Assembly (NCBI RefSeq): GCF_006443095.1
Contig: NZ_VFWZ01000001.1
Coordinates: 558,001 to 622,000 of the forward strand
Length of the DNA stretch: 64,000 nt
Origin: Aquimarina algicola
GTDB taxonomy: Bacteria > Bacteroidota > Bacteroidia > Flavobacteriales > Flavobacteriaceae
Direction: 5' to 3'
Under the pieces are notes generated by a model. That model saw nothing but the letters and a program-made list of their open reading frames with translations. It was not told the origin of the DNA and made no database searches. This document shows positions 1-8,666 of the stretch, piece by piece. The position numbers and the translations under genes were made by a program. The stretch's first letter is position 1, and each line of letters opens with the position of its first letter.

Positions 1-53
1 TCAAGTATTGAGTAAAAATCCTTGATTGTATTTATTTAATAATCAATCACTTA

Positions 54-335
54 TTAGTGCACATAATCCCTATACAAAGCACCATTCCACAACAAGATAC
101 CCGTTTCTTCTTCAAAGATCTGAACGGTTACAGGAAAACTATATTTTGACTTACGTCTTGATATTTCCTTTCCTATTTGTTGTAAACATTCTTGTGTTCC
201 TCCAATTGCAAATACCTCTACAAATTCACTCTCATAACTATAACAAGAATATGGAGGAACATCAATTTTACCAATAGAAATTTCACATCTAAAATCTGGA
301 TGAATCAGCTTGTCTAGTTGTTCTTTGAAGGTCAT
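54..335 (-). CDS. small conserved-looking hypothetical protein, 93 aa
   Basis: I do not recognise this family. The 93-residue product has no signal peptide and no membrane segment; it is a compact mix of charged and aromatic residues (ending LLWNGALYRDYVH) that reads like a small cytoplasmic alpha/beta protein. The start ATG is at 335 on the minus strand. An opposite-strand frame overlaps it (26-277), but that frame is hydrophobic and low in complexity, so the minus reading is preferred. It stands alone, with about 250 bases of non-coding DNA upstream. It could be the last gene of a longer accessory operon outside the window. Confidence 0.55.
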   Translation of the reverse strand: MTFKEQLDKLIHPDFRCEISIGKIDVPPYSCYSYESEFVEVFAIGGTQECLQQIGKEISRRKSKYSFPVTVQIFEEETGILLWNGALYRDYVH

Positions 336-392
336 AATACTAGGGTTTTTAAGAGTTAAAATATAAAATAACTTGTGTCTTTGATAAATTGA

Positions 393-473
393 TTATTTAT
401 CTCGTAGTTTATATACAACCTCTAATTCATCAGCTTTATTGTTCAAATAGTGAAAAATAAATACAATTTTAAG
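393..473 (-). pseudogene. possible short C-terminal coding relic
   Basis: Between two stops on the minus strand lies a frame of about 26 codons ending HYLNNKADELEVVYKLRDK, which has protein-like composition but no start codon and no recognisable partner. It may be the tail of a decayed gene. The rest of 336-593 shows nothing else that I can support. Short open stretches of this size also arise by chance, so confidence is low. Confidence 0.2.
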
Positions 474-593
474 ATCTTATAGTGGGTAATCAGTAAAAAA
501 CATTAAATATTTTAAATGAATTAGTTATTTGTCTTTTTTAATATTGTAATTTGTTTTCAAACATAATTATGTGATTAGCAACTCTTCTAAATA

Positions 594-1256
594 ATGCAAA
601 AAAAACGATTCCTTATATATCTACTCCTATTTACTTCTACTCTACTCTTATCATGTATATCGCAAAAACAGGATATGGAAATTAGATATACCAGCCTTAA
701 TGATTTTGATGCTCATTATATATTTGATCTTAATAATAACATCAAAGGAATACATAGGATACACAAATATGCTTCAGAAGAAATAAAAGCTCAAAAGCAT
801 GTAATTGATTCTTTATTAAAGTCTGGATATGCTGATCATTTGCCTAAAACGTATCAAGAGCATCTTTATAACCCTTCTTTATCGCTAACTGCAACTGATA
901 TATACATGTATACACCTCCTAAATTATTAGATCGAGTCCGTGACGAAGAATTAGTTATTTGGTATGAATTTAATGAAGAGACATTTACGATAAAAGAAAT
1001 TCATATTGGTAATAGTTATCAATCCTTATCACACAATATCAAAACAACAAAAACTAATAATCTATGTACATTTAATATTGATTCTGATCAACTTACACTT
1101 AATATATTATATCAAATCTTTGAAAAAATAAAGAAGTTAAAATATCAATTAGATCATGAAACGTTTACTTATCAAATAACTATCAATCCAAACAAAAAAG
1201 TATTAGAGATCACATATCACAATAAAGGTAATTCACTTTTGTTAGATTTTAAGTAG
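594..1256 (+). CDS. putative lipoprotein, 220 aa
   Basis: The N-terminus is a clear lipoprotein signal: two lysines and an arginine, a hydrophobic core (residues 6-18), then lipobox LLSC with the acylated Cys at about residue 21. The mature part is rich in Lys, Tyr, Asn and Thr with no domain that I recognise. It is probably anchored in the inner or outer membrane facing the periplasm. It is followed 35 bases later by another envelope gene (1292-2554) and then a second lipoprotein (2626-3465), so the three may form an accessory envelope cluster. Function unknown. The ATG at 594 is the only start that keeps the signal peptide. Confidence 0.7.
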   Translation: MQKKRFLIYLLLFTSTLLLSCISQKQDMEIRYTSLNDFDAHYIFDLNNNIKGIHRIHKYASEEIKAQKHVIDSLLKSGYADHLPKTYQEHLYNPSLSLTATDIYMYTPPKLLDRVRDEELVIWYEFNEETFTIKEIHIGNSYQSLSHNIKTTKTNNLCTFNIDSDQLTLNILYQIFEKIKKLKYQLDHETFTYQITINPNKKVLEITYHNKGNSLLLDFK

Positions 1257-1291
1257 AAGAGATATAATAAGATCATTTATAATAACCAATA

Positions 1292-2554
1292 TTGAAAAAG
1301 AAGCACTTGGATACAACAAATAGGATCAAAAATATTGCTATCAAAAGTCTAAAAAGAAGTATACAATCAGTTTTAGTTTTTTTAATCATTGGAATTTGTT
1401 ATTTGAATTTCTCAATGTATTATGCTCCTAAGTTTAGAAAATCAAATGATGACTCTTATAATCTAGATGTTTATCATCAATTAATTTTTTTGAAAAAAGA
1501 ACTTCGAGACGATGCAGGAGTACGCATGCAAAAACTATTTCCAGAGGGATTTATGTTCATCAACTCATTATATGGATTGGCCTGGGTAAATTTAATTCAA
1601 GATATCGATAAAGATTCTGCACTATTTAATGAAGGGATTAACGAAATAAACTGGTCAATCCAACAAATTAACTCAACATACGCAAAACAAATTTTTGACA
1701 AAGATCTACCACTAGAGTATGGTGCATTTTATAAAGGTTGGTCAAATTATGTATTAGGTAGTAAGCTAAAAATTCTATCTGAACCGGAAAGGGATTCAAG
1801 TGAAATAAATCTATTTAAGAGTAACTGTAATCAAATTATTGAAGTAACCAACCATTCAGACTCACCTTATATTGAATCATACAGAAAACTGACTTGGCCT
1901 GCAGATATTACAGTTGCAATGGCATCTGTAAGTATTCATGATCAAATCTTTGAACCTCAATTTCAAAAAGAAATTAAAAAATGGGTTAGCAAGGTAAAAC
2001 AAAACTTAGATCCAAAAACAAATTTAATACCTCATGCTGTGCATTCAATAACAGGGCAAACAATTGAAAGTGCCAGAGGGTCTTCTCAAAGTTTGATGCT
2101 TAATTTTTTGATTGATATTGATCAAGAGTTTGCAAAAAAACAATTCGAAATTTACAAAACTTTATTTCTAGATTCTAGATTTGGGCTTCCGGGAATAAGA
2201 GAGTACCCAAAAGGAACTAAAAATTATAGCGATATCGATTCAGGTCCTGTACTTTTAGGTATTGGCGGATCAGCATCAATAGTAGGTCAAAGAACAATGG
2301 GAAAATTCAAAAATTGGAATACTTATCAAGGACTAAGAAATTCAATCGAGGGATTTGGCTCTGCATATACTTACAATTCGACTAAAATGTATATTTTTGG
2401 TCAATTACCTATGGCGGATGCATTTATAGCATGGAGTAATTCTTTAGAAAGAAACCAAAATCAAGTGCAACCTGAATCAAATTGGAGACTGTATTTTCAA
2501 CTATTATCTTGCATTATCATTATCATATTTGGGTTTTTAATCAAGAAACTATGA
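1292..2554 (+). CDS. membrane-anchored protein with a possible alpha-toroid domain, 420 aa
   Basis: There is one membrane segment near the N-terminus (about residues 25-47) and a second at the very C-terminus (about 400-418), which brackets a roughly 350-residue soluble domain. That domain contains helix pairs and motifs such as SARGSSQSLMLNFLIDID and DSGPVLLGIGGSASIVG. These recall alpha/alpha-toroid enzymes (linalool dehydratase-isomerase-like or glycosidase-like folds), but I cannot assign a family. The start is a TTG at 1292: a stop (TAA at 1283-1285) lies just upstream in frame, and the first in-frame ATG would delete the N-terminal membrane segment. Neighbours are lipoproteins on the same strand. 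Function unknown. Confidence 0.65.
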   Translation: MKKKHLDTTNRIKNIAIKSLKRSIQSVLVFLIIGICYLNFSMYYAPKFRKSNDDSYNLDVYHQLIFLKKELRDDAGVRMQKLFPEGFMFINSLYGLAWVNLIQDIDKDSALFNEGINEINWSIQQINSTYAKQIFDKDLPLEYGAFYKGWSNYVLGSKLKILSEPERDSSEINLFKSNCNQIIEVTNHSDSPYIESYRKLTWPADITVAMASVSIHDQIFEPQFQKEIKKWVSKVKQNLDPKTNLIPHAVHSITGQTIESARGSSQSLMLNFLIDIDQEFAKKQFEIYKTLFLDSRFGLPGIREYPKGTKNYSDIDSGPVLLGIGGSASIVGQRTMGKFKNWNTYQGLRNSIEGFGSAYTYNSTKMYIFGQLPMADAFIAWSNSLERNQNQVQPESNWRLYFQLLSCIIIIIFGFLIKKL

Positions 2555-2625
2555 GGAATAGAAAGTAAAATTGCCCTAAACATGATCTATACAACGACTA
2601 AATTTATTAAGATTAAAGAGTTATC

Positions 2626-3465
2626 ATGGTCAATTGCAAACTAAATAAGCATAAGTATTATCATAAGATACACTTTATCATTTGCGCATGTACTGTATTA
2701 TTATTGCTACACTGTACGCCACAAAAAAAGCAGTCAGAAACAATGACAACAAATACTGAAAAAACTGATACTTCGACAACAAAAAGCAAAATTAAAACAG
2801 GCAAAACAAAAATTAATAATACTGATAGCTTATTGAATAAACTTGATTCTATAAACGCTTTTAGGCTTCATATTTATACACAAAAAAAGAGACTGAATAA
2901 AACTTTTAGTGTCGATCGTTTTGAGTGTTTCTGGTCTTTTGATCCTCAAAAAAATAATGAAATTTTATTATTTGGCGTATTAGAAAATTCTGATCGAGTA
3001 TGGCGACTCATGATCCTTGATGGAGAAGAATCTTTTGAAGATTTTGAAAAAAAATGGTTTAATGATCAGATAGATGCTGTATTTAAGGATGTAAATTTTA
3101 ATAAAAACAAAGACTTCATCATCTACTCTAGAGAAAAATCAGGAAATGGCGGAAGGTTTTATGATGTCTATACTTTTTATAATAAAGAACGTAGGTTTTA
3201 CTATTCAGAAGAATTATCCGGAGGAAATTTTCAGCTTGATAAAAAATCAAAAACTGCTTCTACATTTTGGAAATTTGGAATTAATGAAAACATTACACAA
3301 ACATTTCGTTTTAGAGGAGATGGAATGATTCATTATACAGAAGTATTAAATAATAAAGTTTTCAAAAAGGATACTATAGATTATTTAGTTACAACATATA
3401 AGAAATATAAATACAAACAACTTCTCGAAACCAAAATTGACACCACCGAATTTGATGGTTGGTAG
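2626..3465 (+). CDS. putative lipoprotein, 279 aa
   Basis: A somewhat long lipoprotein signal (hydrophobic residues about 15-29) ends at LLHC, with the lipid Cys at about residue 30. It is followed by a Thr/Lys/Ser-rich linker (residues 35-70) of the kind that tethers lipoproteins away from the membrane. The remaining 200 residues form a soluble domain with many aromatic and charged residues (for example YSREKSGNGGRFYDVYTFYN) that resembles no family I can name. It is the last gene of the plus-strand group starting at 594. A short internal plus-strand frame at 3146-3328 is a shadow. Confidence 0.65.
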   Translation: MVNCKLNKHKYYHKIHFIICACTVLLLLHCTPQKKQSETMTTNTEKTDTSTTKSKIKTGKTKINNTDSLLNKLDSINAFRLHIYTQKKRLNKTFSVDRFECFWSFDPQKNNEILLFGVLENSDRVWRLMILDGEESFEDFEKKWFNDQIDAVFKDVNFNKNKDFIIYSREKSGNGGRFYDVYTFYNKERRFYYSEELSGGNFQLDKKSKTASTFWKFGINENITQTFRFRGDGMIHYTEVLNNKVFKKDTIDYLVTTYKKYKYKQLLETKIDTTEFDGW

Positions 3466-3500
3466 AATAAAAAGCTGTTTAATCAAAAAAGTAATCTTCG

Positions 3501-3629
3501 TTAGCCATCTTGGATTTCTCCTATTGGTTTTAAATCTTCCAAAGAATTATCATAACTAAATTGTGTTTTAGCAGCTTCAACTTTTACATAAAGAATAATA
3601 GAACCACTTTGATAAAGAACTTTAGCTAT
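3501..3629 (-). pseudogene. C-terminal gene remnant related to the neighbouring lipoprotein
   Basis: On the minus strand a frame of 42 codons between stops reads like the end of a real protein (KVLYQSGSIILYVKVEAAK, later SYDNSLEDLKPIGEIQDG) but has no start. Its LYQSG segment matches FLYQSG in the gene at 3706-4761, and the DNA shares a 17-base exact match (3603-3619 and 3865-3881) on the same strand. This suggests a truncated, diverged copy of the neighbour's C-terminal part. Similarity outside that block is weak, so a common domain rather than a recent duplication is possible. Confidence 0.4.
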
Positions 3630-3705
3630 TTAAATATTTACTCTTTAACTATAATCAGTCACAATCATTTCAATTTCTTACTTAGAATTCAGGTTCAAAA
3701 TATTT

Positions 3706-4761
3706 TTACAATGAAAGTTTAAATTGTTCTTCGGCAGAATAGAGTATTATAGTTTTTTTATCTGGCATCAGAAACGTTTGTATAATATCACGGCGATATA
3801 AGGGTTTGGCATTTGTTTTGAAAAGGGCTTTTTCATTTTTTAAAGTAAGCTCATAATATTGGATACCACTTTGATAAAGAAAAAAGTTTATTTTACCAGG
3901 GCCAAGGTAATTACCTCTGACAGCATGATCAAAAACATTTAAATTTGTTGTTTCTTCTAATAAAACATTTTTTAATTCATCATTATATTTTATATAATTT
4001 TCTAATAAATCAAAAGGACTCTTGGGTTCTTCGTTATCATTATTCCAAATAGGAACATCTTTAAGAATAACTTCTCTATTTTCATATTGTAACAAATAAG
4101 AGTGATCTATTGGGTTTATGTTTATTCTTTTTGCTTTTTGTAAACCTTTTAGAATAGTAGTTTTAAATTTTTTATTTATTTCTCTTTCTACAGAGTCTAT
4201 TCTTTTAAATCTAATTTCAGTTATTAAACTATCTGAAAGATGCATTAGTTGTTTTTCATATTCTTTATTTAGTTCAAATATATTTTCATATTCATTACTA
4301 TAATTATTTGTGAGATATTCAATATTCTTTTTTTTACCAGTCTTAATATCAATTTTAATGACTTTATAATTTACATCATATTTATCTCTATTGGTTTCGT
4401 AATGATTATGGTATAAGAAACCATTTTCGCTAATAAAATAATTATTATTATCTAAAAGTATAGAATCTGTTTTCGTTATTAAATCATCTTTATAATAATA
4501 GATATAAAGATCTCGCGGATAATGTTCACCAATCTCTGTATCTATATTAAAATAAATATCATCGATTTTATAAAATTTATCAGGATAAAAATTTATTTTT
4601 TCAAATTTAATTTTAGTGGTAGTCGTTTCAGGAAAATAAGGTAAGTCCGGATATTTATCTTCTTCTATTTCTTCACGTCCACACGAGTTTAGGTTTATTA
4701 TTAAATACATCAAAAAAACAAAGCGAAAATATATATTCATAAAAAGGTATTTAATCAACAC
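3706..4761 (-). CDS. putative lipoprotein, 351 aa (start possibly 4740)
   Basis: The sequence has a hydrophobic signal ending LNSC, a lipobox with the lipid Cys at residue 27 of the long form. An internal Met at residue 8 (start at 4740) would give a more usual signal length with Cys at 20. An acidic, proline-containing linker follows (EEDKYPDLPYFPE). The mature protein is rich in Asn, Lys, Tyr and Ile. It has several short repeated beta-like stretches and a basic helical middle (about 150-210). No known family. The C-terminal 80 residues contain the LYQSG segment shared with the remnant at 3501-3629. It probably faces the periplasm. It is separated from the polysaccharide locus by 114 non-coding bases. 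Confidence 0.65.
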   Translation of the reverse strand: MLIKYLFMNIYFRFVFLMYLIINLNSCGREEIEEDKYPDLPYFPETTTTKIKFEKINFYPDKFYKIDDIYFNIDTEIGEHYPRDLYIYYYKDDLITKTDSILLDNNNYFISENGFLYHNHYETNRDKYDVNYKVIKIDIKTGKKKNIEYLTNNYSNEYENIFELNKEYEKQLMHLSDSLITEIRFKRIDSVEREINKKFKTTILKGLQKAKRININPIDHSYLLQYENREVILKDVPIWNNDNEEPKSPFDLLENYIKYNDELKNVLLEETTNLNVFDHAVRGNYLGPGKINFFLYQSGIQYYELTLKNEKALFKTNAKPLYRRDIIQTFLMPDKKTIILYSAEEQFKLSL

Positions 4762-4875
4762 ATATGTTTGCTTTAACTTTTTTCATTTAGTACAATACAA
4801 CAATCCTATATATGAGTTAATATGTGATTATATTTTTAATAAATCTAACAAAATTTCTAATCGATTTAAAATTAA

Positions 4876-5811
4876 TTATTCCCACTTATACTGGTTTTTG
4901 ATTTGATCTATAATCAGTGTATTAAATTTCTTTGCTCCAGTATGATTTAAATGCGACGGATCATGAAAAAGTTCATATTGTTTTAGAAATTCTTCAGCAT
5001 TAAAAAAATCGATAAACATCACATTTTTTTCTTTGGCAATCTCTTTAATTCTATTAAAAGAAACGTTATTTGATACATCTATACGATATAATTTAGGAGA
5101 AGTTACAAATACCAACTTTACACCTTTGTTTCTGGCAGTTTCAATAAAACGATATAATGCAGATTCAAAATTGGGATCAATCTCATTACTAAGAATTTTG
5201 ATATCATCTTGTAGTTTTTGATCAGGTTTTGCTTCACCATTCAAAGGCCTATATCCTTTATAATCCAATTGTGGAGAGAGATAATATCGTATTGCATGTA
5301 CAATTGTAGAATTGGTTTGATAAGATTTAAAAAACAACTTAACATCTACAAGTTTTGATTTTAATCCCAGTATCGGCTTTAATTCTTCTCTATGTTCTTC
5401 ATAATAAGGGTGCAAATCCCCTAGCCTATCATATGCCTCCTGAGAAGTAAACAGAAAATCCTTATCGATATTCAAAATGATTAATTCAGGTTGTGTTCTC
5501 TTCAGAATCATCTGTTGTAAAACTGTATGATATAACAGTTGTTGCCCTTCTGCTCCTGCATTATAACAAGTTTTTTGTAATAACTCTTCAAAAAGGTTAG
5601 GAATATAATGTCTATGTGCATGTGAGCTTCCAAAAATCAAAACATCAGCTTCTGTTTCTTGTATAGCATGTGTTGCTCTGGCATACTTACCCGTTTCTTG
5701 ACTAAAAAATATGTGCTTCGCAAAAGTTCCCAAAAGAAAATCAATAGCCAATATGAAGACTACAAATTTTATCAGCTTTATTGTCGTTTTTAAATAGTGA
5801 TTCTTCTTCAT
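4876..5811 (-). CDS. SGNH-family partner of the downstream MBOAT acyltransferase (copy 1)
   Basis: This is a DltD/AlgX-like protein with one N-terminal membrane anchor (about residues 12-32) and an extracytoplasmic SGNH hydrolase-like domain. The catalytic block I is FGSSHAHR (nucleophile Ser about 63) and block V is HDPSHLN (Asp284, His287). Proteins of this kind work with membrane-bound O-acyltransferases to move an acyl group onto a polysaccharide outside the inner membrane. The MBOAT gene ends 3 bases upstream (5815-7227), so the two are translationally linked. This is the last gene of the long polysaccharide operon. Which acyl group is moved cannot be told from sequence; acetyl is the commonest case. 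Confidence 0.8.
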   Translation of the reverse strand: MKKNHYLKTTIKLIKFVVFILAIDFLLGTFAKHIFFSQETGKYARATHAIQETEADVLIFGSSHAHRHYIPNLFEELLQKTCYNAGAEGQQLLYHTVLQQMILKRTQPELIILNIDKDFLFTSQEAYDRLGDLHPYYEEHREELKPILGLKSKLVDVKLFFKSYQTNSTIVHAIRYYLSPQLDYKGYRPLNGEAKPDQKLQDDIKILSNEIDPNFESALYRFIETARNKGVKLVFVTSPKLYRIDVSNNVSFNRIKEIAKEKNVMFIDFFNAEEFLKQYELFHDPSHLNHTGAKKFNTLIIDQIKNQYKWE

Positions 5812-5814
5812 ACC

Positions 5815-7227
5815 TTAAAACTGAAAATAAATAAACTGACTTTTACCAAATACTCCAAAATATAAAATCATAAAAACTAATATGCTATACGTTGTCAGTC
5901 GTATTAGTTCATATTTCTGCTTTGCTCCTGAAAAGATTGAACTGAAATATTCTTTTTTGATCTCTACTATCAAAAGAATACTTATTGCTAATACAGAATA
6001 TATCGAAGCTGTAATATCATCTCCACTACCAATATATAACCTTCCCGGATTGGTAAAAATAGTTTTGATCATCTGTCCTGCATCCGCTAGTGTATTGGCT
6101 CTAAAAAATATCCAGGCAAAATTGATCAAACAAAATGTAACTAAAATATTAAGGATTCCTTTTCTATTTTTTTTGATCAACAATATTTCTAAAATTAAAT
6201 ATACTCCATTGATTGCCCCCCAAACCACAAATGTCCATTTGGCACCATGCCATAAACCACTGACTAAAAATGTAATAAAAAGATTAAATAGCCATTTGGG
6301 TTTGGCAACACGATTACCTCCCAAAGGAATATATAGATAGTCTCTAAACCATGTAGATAAAGAAATATGCCATCGGGCCCAAAATTCACTCACAGAAGAA
6401 GAAAAATAAGGTCTCCTGAAGTTGGTCATTAAATCAAATCCAAATAATTTTGCTGTACCAATAGCAATTAATGAATATCCTGCAAAATCTCCATAAATCT
6501 GAAATGCAAATAATACCGTTGCAAATACAAAACTTAATCCCTGATGGCTCTCTATATTATTATACACTGCATCAACATAGATAGCCGCACGATCAGCAAC
6601 GACTAGTTTTAAAAAGAATCCCCAGATCATTAATTTAATGCCTTTAGAAATGATTTGATAACTGAATTCTCTTTTAGAAAGAAACTGAGGCACTAGGTTT
6701 GTTGCTCTTTCTATGGGGCCTGCTACCAGTTGTGGAAAAAATGAGACGAAAGCCGCAAAAGCAATAAAGTTTTTGGTAGGTTTTAGTTTTCCTCTGTAAA
6801 TATCTATAGAATAAGACATGGTTTGGAAAGTATAAAACGAAATCCCAACCGGTAATACAATCTCAAGCATCCAAACATTCTGCGACACATATCCTATCGA
6901 AGCCAATGCATCTACCCATGATTCTATGAAAAAATTAAAATACTTAAAAAATCCTAACAACCCTAAATTGAATAATATACTCAACCACAACAATCTTTTT
7001 TTTACAGATTTATGATTTGTCTTGTCTAAAGCAATACCAATACAATAATCTAAAAGTGTACTAGCAGCAATTAAAGATAAAAAACGCCAATCCCACCACC
7101 CGTAAAAAATATAACTCGCAATTAGCAACAAAATATTTTGTAATTGTATAGATCTACCAAGTACAATCCAATACAATATAAACACTGTTGGTAAGAAAAA
7201 AAGAAATTCAAAAGAGTTAAATAGCAT
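5815..7227 (-). CDS. MBOAT family O-acyltransferase, AlgI-like (copy 1)
   Basis: This polytopic inner-membrane protein of 470 residues, the usual MBOAT length, starts MLFNSFEFLFFLPTVF, a typical AlgI/DltB-type opening. It contains the family signature around SEFWARWHISLSTWFRDYLY and the invariant catalytic histidine in SGLWHGAKWTF (about residue 330). The family takes an acyl group from a cytoplasmic donor and passes it across the membrane to polysaccharide or a protein partner. The partner here is the SGNH protein 3 bases downstream (4876-5811). A second, distinct MBOAT/SGNH pair lies at 11855-14229, so the polymer probably carries two different acyl decorations, or one at two positions. Confidence 0.92.
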   Translation of the reverse strand: MLFNSFEFLFFLPTVFILYWIVLGRSIQLQNILLLIASYIFYGWWDWRFLSLIAASTLLDYCIGIALDKTNHKSVKKRLLWLSILFNLGLLGFFKYFNFFIESWVDALASIGYVSQNVWMLEIVLPVGISFYTFQTMSYSIDIYRGKLKPTKNFIAFAAFVSFFPQLVAGPIERATNLVPQFLSKREFSYQIISKGIKLMIWGFFLKLVVADRAAIYVDAVYNNIESHQGLSFVFATVLFAFQIYGDFAGYSLIAIGTAKLFGFDLMTNFRRPYFSSSVSEFWARWHISLSTWFRDYLYIPLGGNRVAKPKWLFNLFITFLVSGLWHGAKWTFVVWGAINGVYLILEILLIKKNRKGILNILVTFCLINFAWIFFRANTLADAGQMIKTIFTNPGRLYIGSGDDITASIYSVLAISILLIVEIKKEYFSSIFSGAKQKYELIRLTTYSILVFMILYFGVFGKSQFIYFQF

Positions 7228-7258
7228 AGTTATTTTACATATTTATGGGGGTATTAAT

Positions 7259-8662
7259 TTATAGTTCTATTGTAAAGTTTCGTTTTACCGCATCAAATTT
7301 TCCGTTCGGTCCAAGTGGAATATCTTCTACAGTATTAATCTGATACTCGATTTGTTCTCCTAATCTTGTCTTTAAATTATACAACAAGGTTTCTTTCATT
7401 TCATCATTAAACTCTTGATCTGCAATTAGGTTAACAATAATATCTTTTGGACTCTCTTGAATAATCTGGCTCTTCACGATGCCCTTTAATCCCTTATAAG
7501 CTGTATCCATTCTACCAACATATCCCTTTTCTTCTGTCCACAAGATATCATCTTCTCTACCAGTCAATTTATCAATAATAGGCATTACACAACCACAATC
7601 ACATATTGTTTTTTTACCTGATAATAGTACTGTATCTTCGATATTATATCGAATCAATGGTGTTTTTTGATTTGTAAAGCTTGTGACTACTAATTGTGCG
7701 ACCTCTCCCGGTTTTGCCTTTTCACCTTTTGCATTGATAAATTCAAAAATGCCAGAATCCAAATTAAGATGTAAATTACCTTTGACACATTCTGTTATAA
7801 AAGGGCTTCCTTCACTAGACGCATATTGATTATACACATGGCAGTTAAAAGCTTTCTCTATCTCCAAACGTTGATAGTCATATAATGTCTCTGCGGTTAC
7901 GGCTATTGCTTTTGGTGTAAACGTTAATTGAATCTGATGTTGATTAATATACCTACTGATGATATATATTGCTGATGGGTATCCGTCTAACAATACAGGC
8001 TTAAATGTATTGAGTTTTTTAATGTAATGTCCCAAATTTGCTTCAGTAAGATGATATGTAGACATTAATAATTGTTTCTCAAAATAATTATACACCCAAA
8101 AAGGTGGTTTTTGAGTTGTCGTATCAACGATCAATCTCCCAGAAAATCGTACTTGCCTAACATTACGGGTATCCAGCCCAATAACTTTATGAAACCTTCT
8201 CCACAAGGCAAAAGACCTGTTAATTGATTCGGCATCCAAATAATTCACTGTAGGAGACCCAGAAGTACCACTTGTATATCCTACAGCAACTTGTTTACGA
8301 TTTTTGTTTACAATACGATCTGCATTTTCTTTACGCTCTCGTTTTTTTAAAATAGGCATCTTTTCTAAGACTCCAAATGGATCTTGTTCTATATCAGAAA
8401 GTGTAATATTTAGTGTTTTCATTTTAGCTTGATACCATTCAGAATATTGATAGGCTTCTGCTAACAAAGCAATCAATTTTCTTTTCTGATAGGCTTCTAT
8501 ACTTTCTAAATCTTTATCCCAAAGATCAATATACTCTTCTAAATAGTTATAAAAATCCTTCGTATACCGTTGTTTCGTATTTTGATATGCCTTGATGTTA
8601 AGTGCCAAAAACTTAACTGGATATGGCAAGTTATTATATATCTTTTCTACAAGTTTCCCCAT
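7259..8662 (-). CDS. PaaK/CapK-like AMP-forming acyl ligase
   Basis: This is a member of the phenylacetate-CoA ligase / coenzyme F390 synthetase-like branch of the ANL superfamily. The P-loop-like adenylate motif is YTSGTSGSPTVNYLD (about residues 128-142). The later A-motifs are present in YNQYASSEGSPF and in the PLIRYNIEDTVLL region, and a Cys-rich CDCGCVMP segment typical of this branch is visible. Members in capsule loci (CapK type) are thought to activate a carboxylic acid or modify sugars; the substrate is unknown. It lies directly upstream of MBOAT copy 1 and 4 bases from the glycosyltransferase before it. It may therefore supply or prepare the acyl donor, which is inference. Confidence 0.82.
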   Translation of the reverse strand: MGKLVEKIYNNLPYPVKFLALNIKAYQNTKQRYTKDFYNYLEEYIDLWDKDLESIEAYQKRKLIALLAEAYQYSEWYQAKMKTLNITLSDIEQDPFGVLEKMPILKKRERKENADRIVNKNRKQVAVGYTSGTSGSPTVNYLDAESINRSFALWRRFHKVIGLDTRNVRQVRFSGRLIVDTTTQKPPFWVYNYFEKQLLMSTYHLTEANLGHYIKKLNTFKPVLLDGYPSAIYIISRYINQHQIQLTFTPKAIAVTAETLYDYQRLEIEKAFNCHVYNQYASSEGSPFITECVKGNLHLNLDSGIFEFINAKGEKAKPGEVAQLVVTSFTNQKTPLIRYNIEDTVLLSGKKTICDCGCVMPIIDKLTGREDDILWTEEKGYVGRMDTAYKGLKGIVKSQIIQESPKDIIVNLIADQEFNDEMKETLLYNLKTRLGEQIEYQINTVEDIPLGPNGKFDAVKRNFTIEL

Positions 8663-8666
8663 GATC

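Noticed and set aside
26..277. Plus-strand frame of 83 codons
   Set aside because: It overlaps a better minus-strand gene and has AT-driven, low-complexity hydrophobic composition.
5882..6340. 152-codon plus-strand frame inside the MBOAT gene
   Set aside because: It lies wholly antisense to a clearly conserved membrane acyltransferase and shows no domain.
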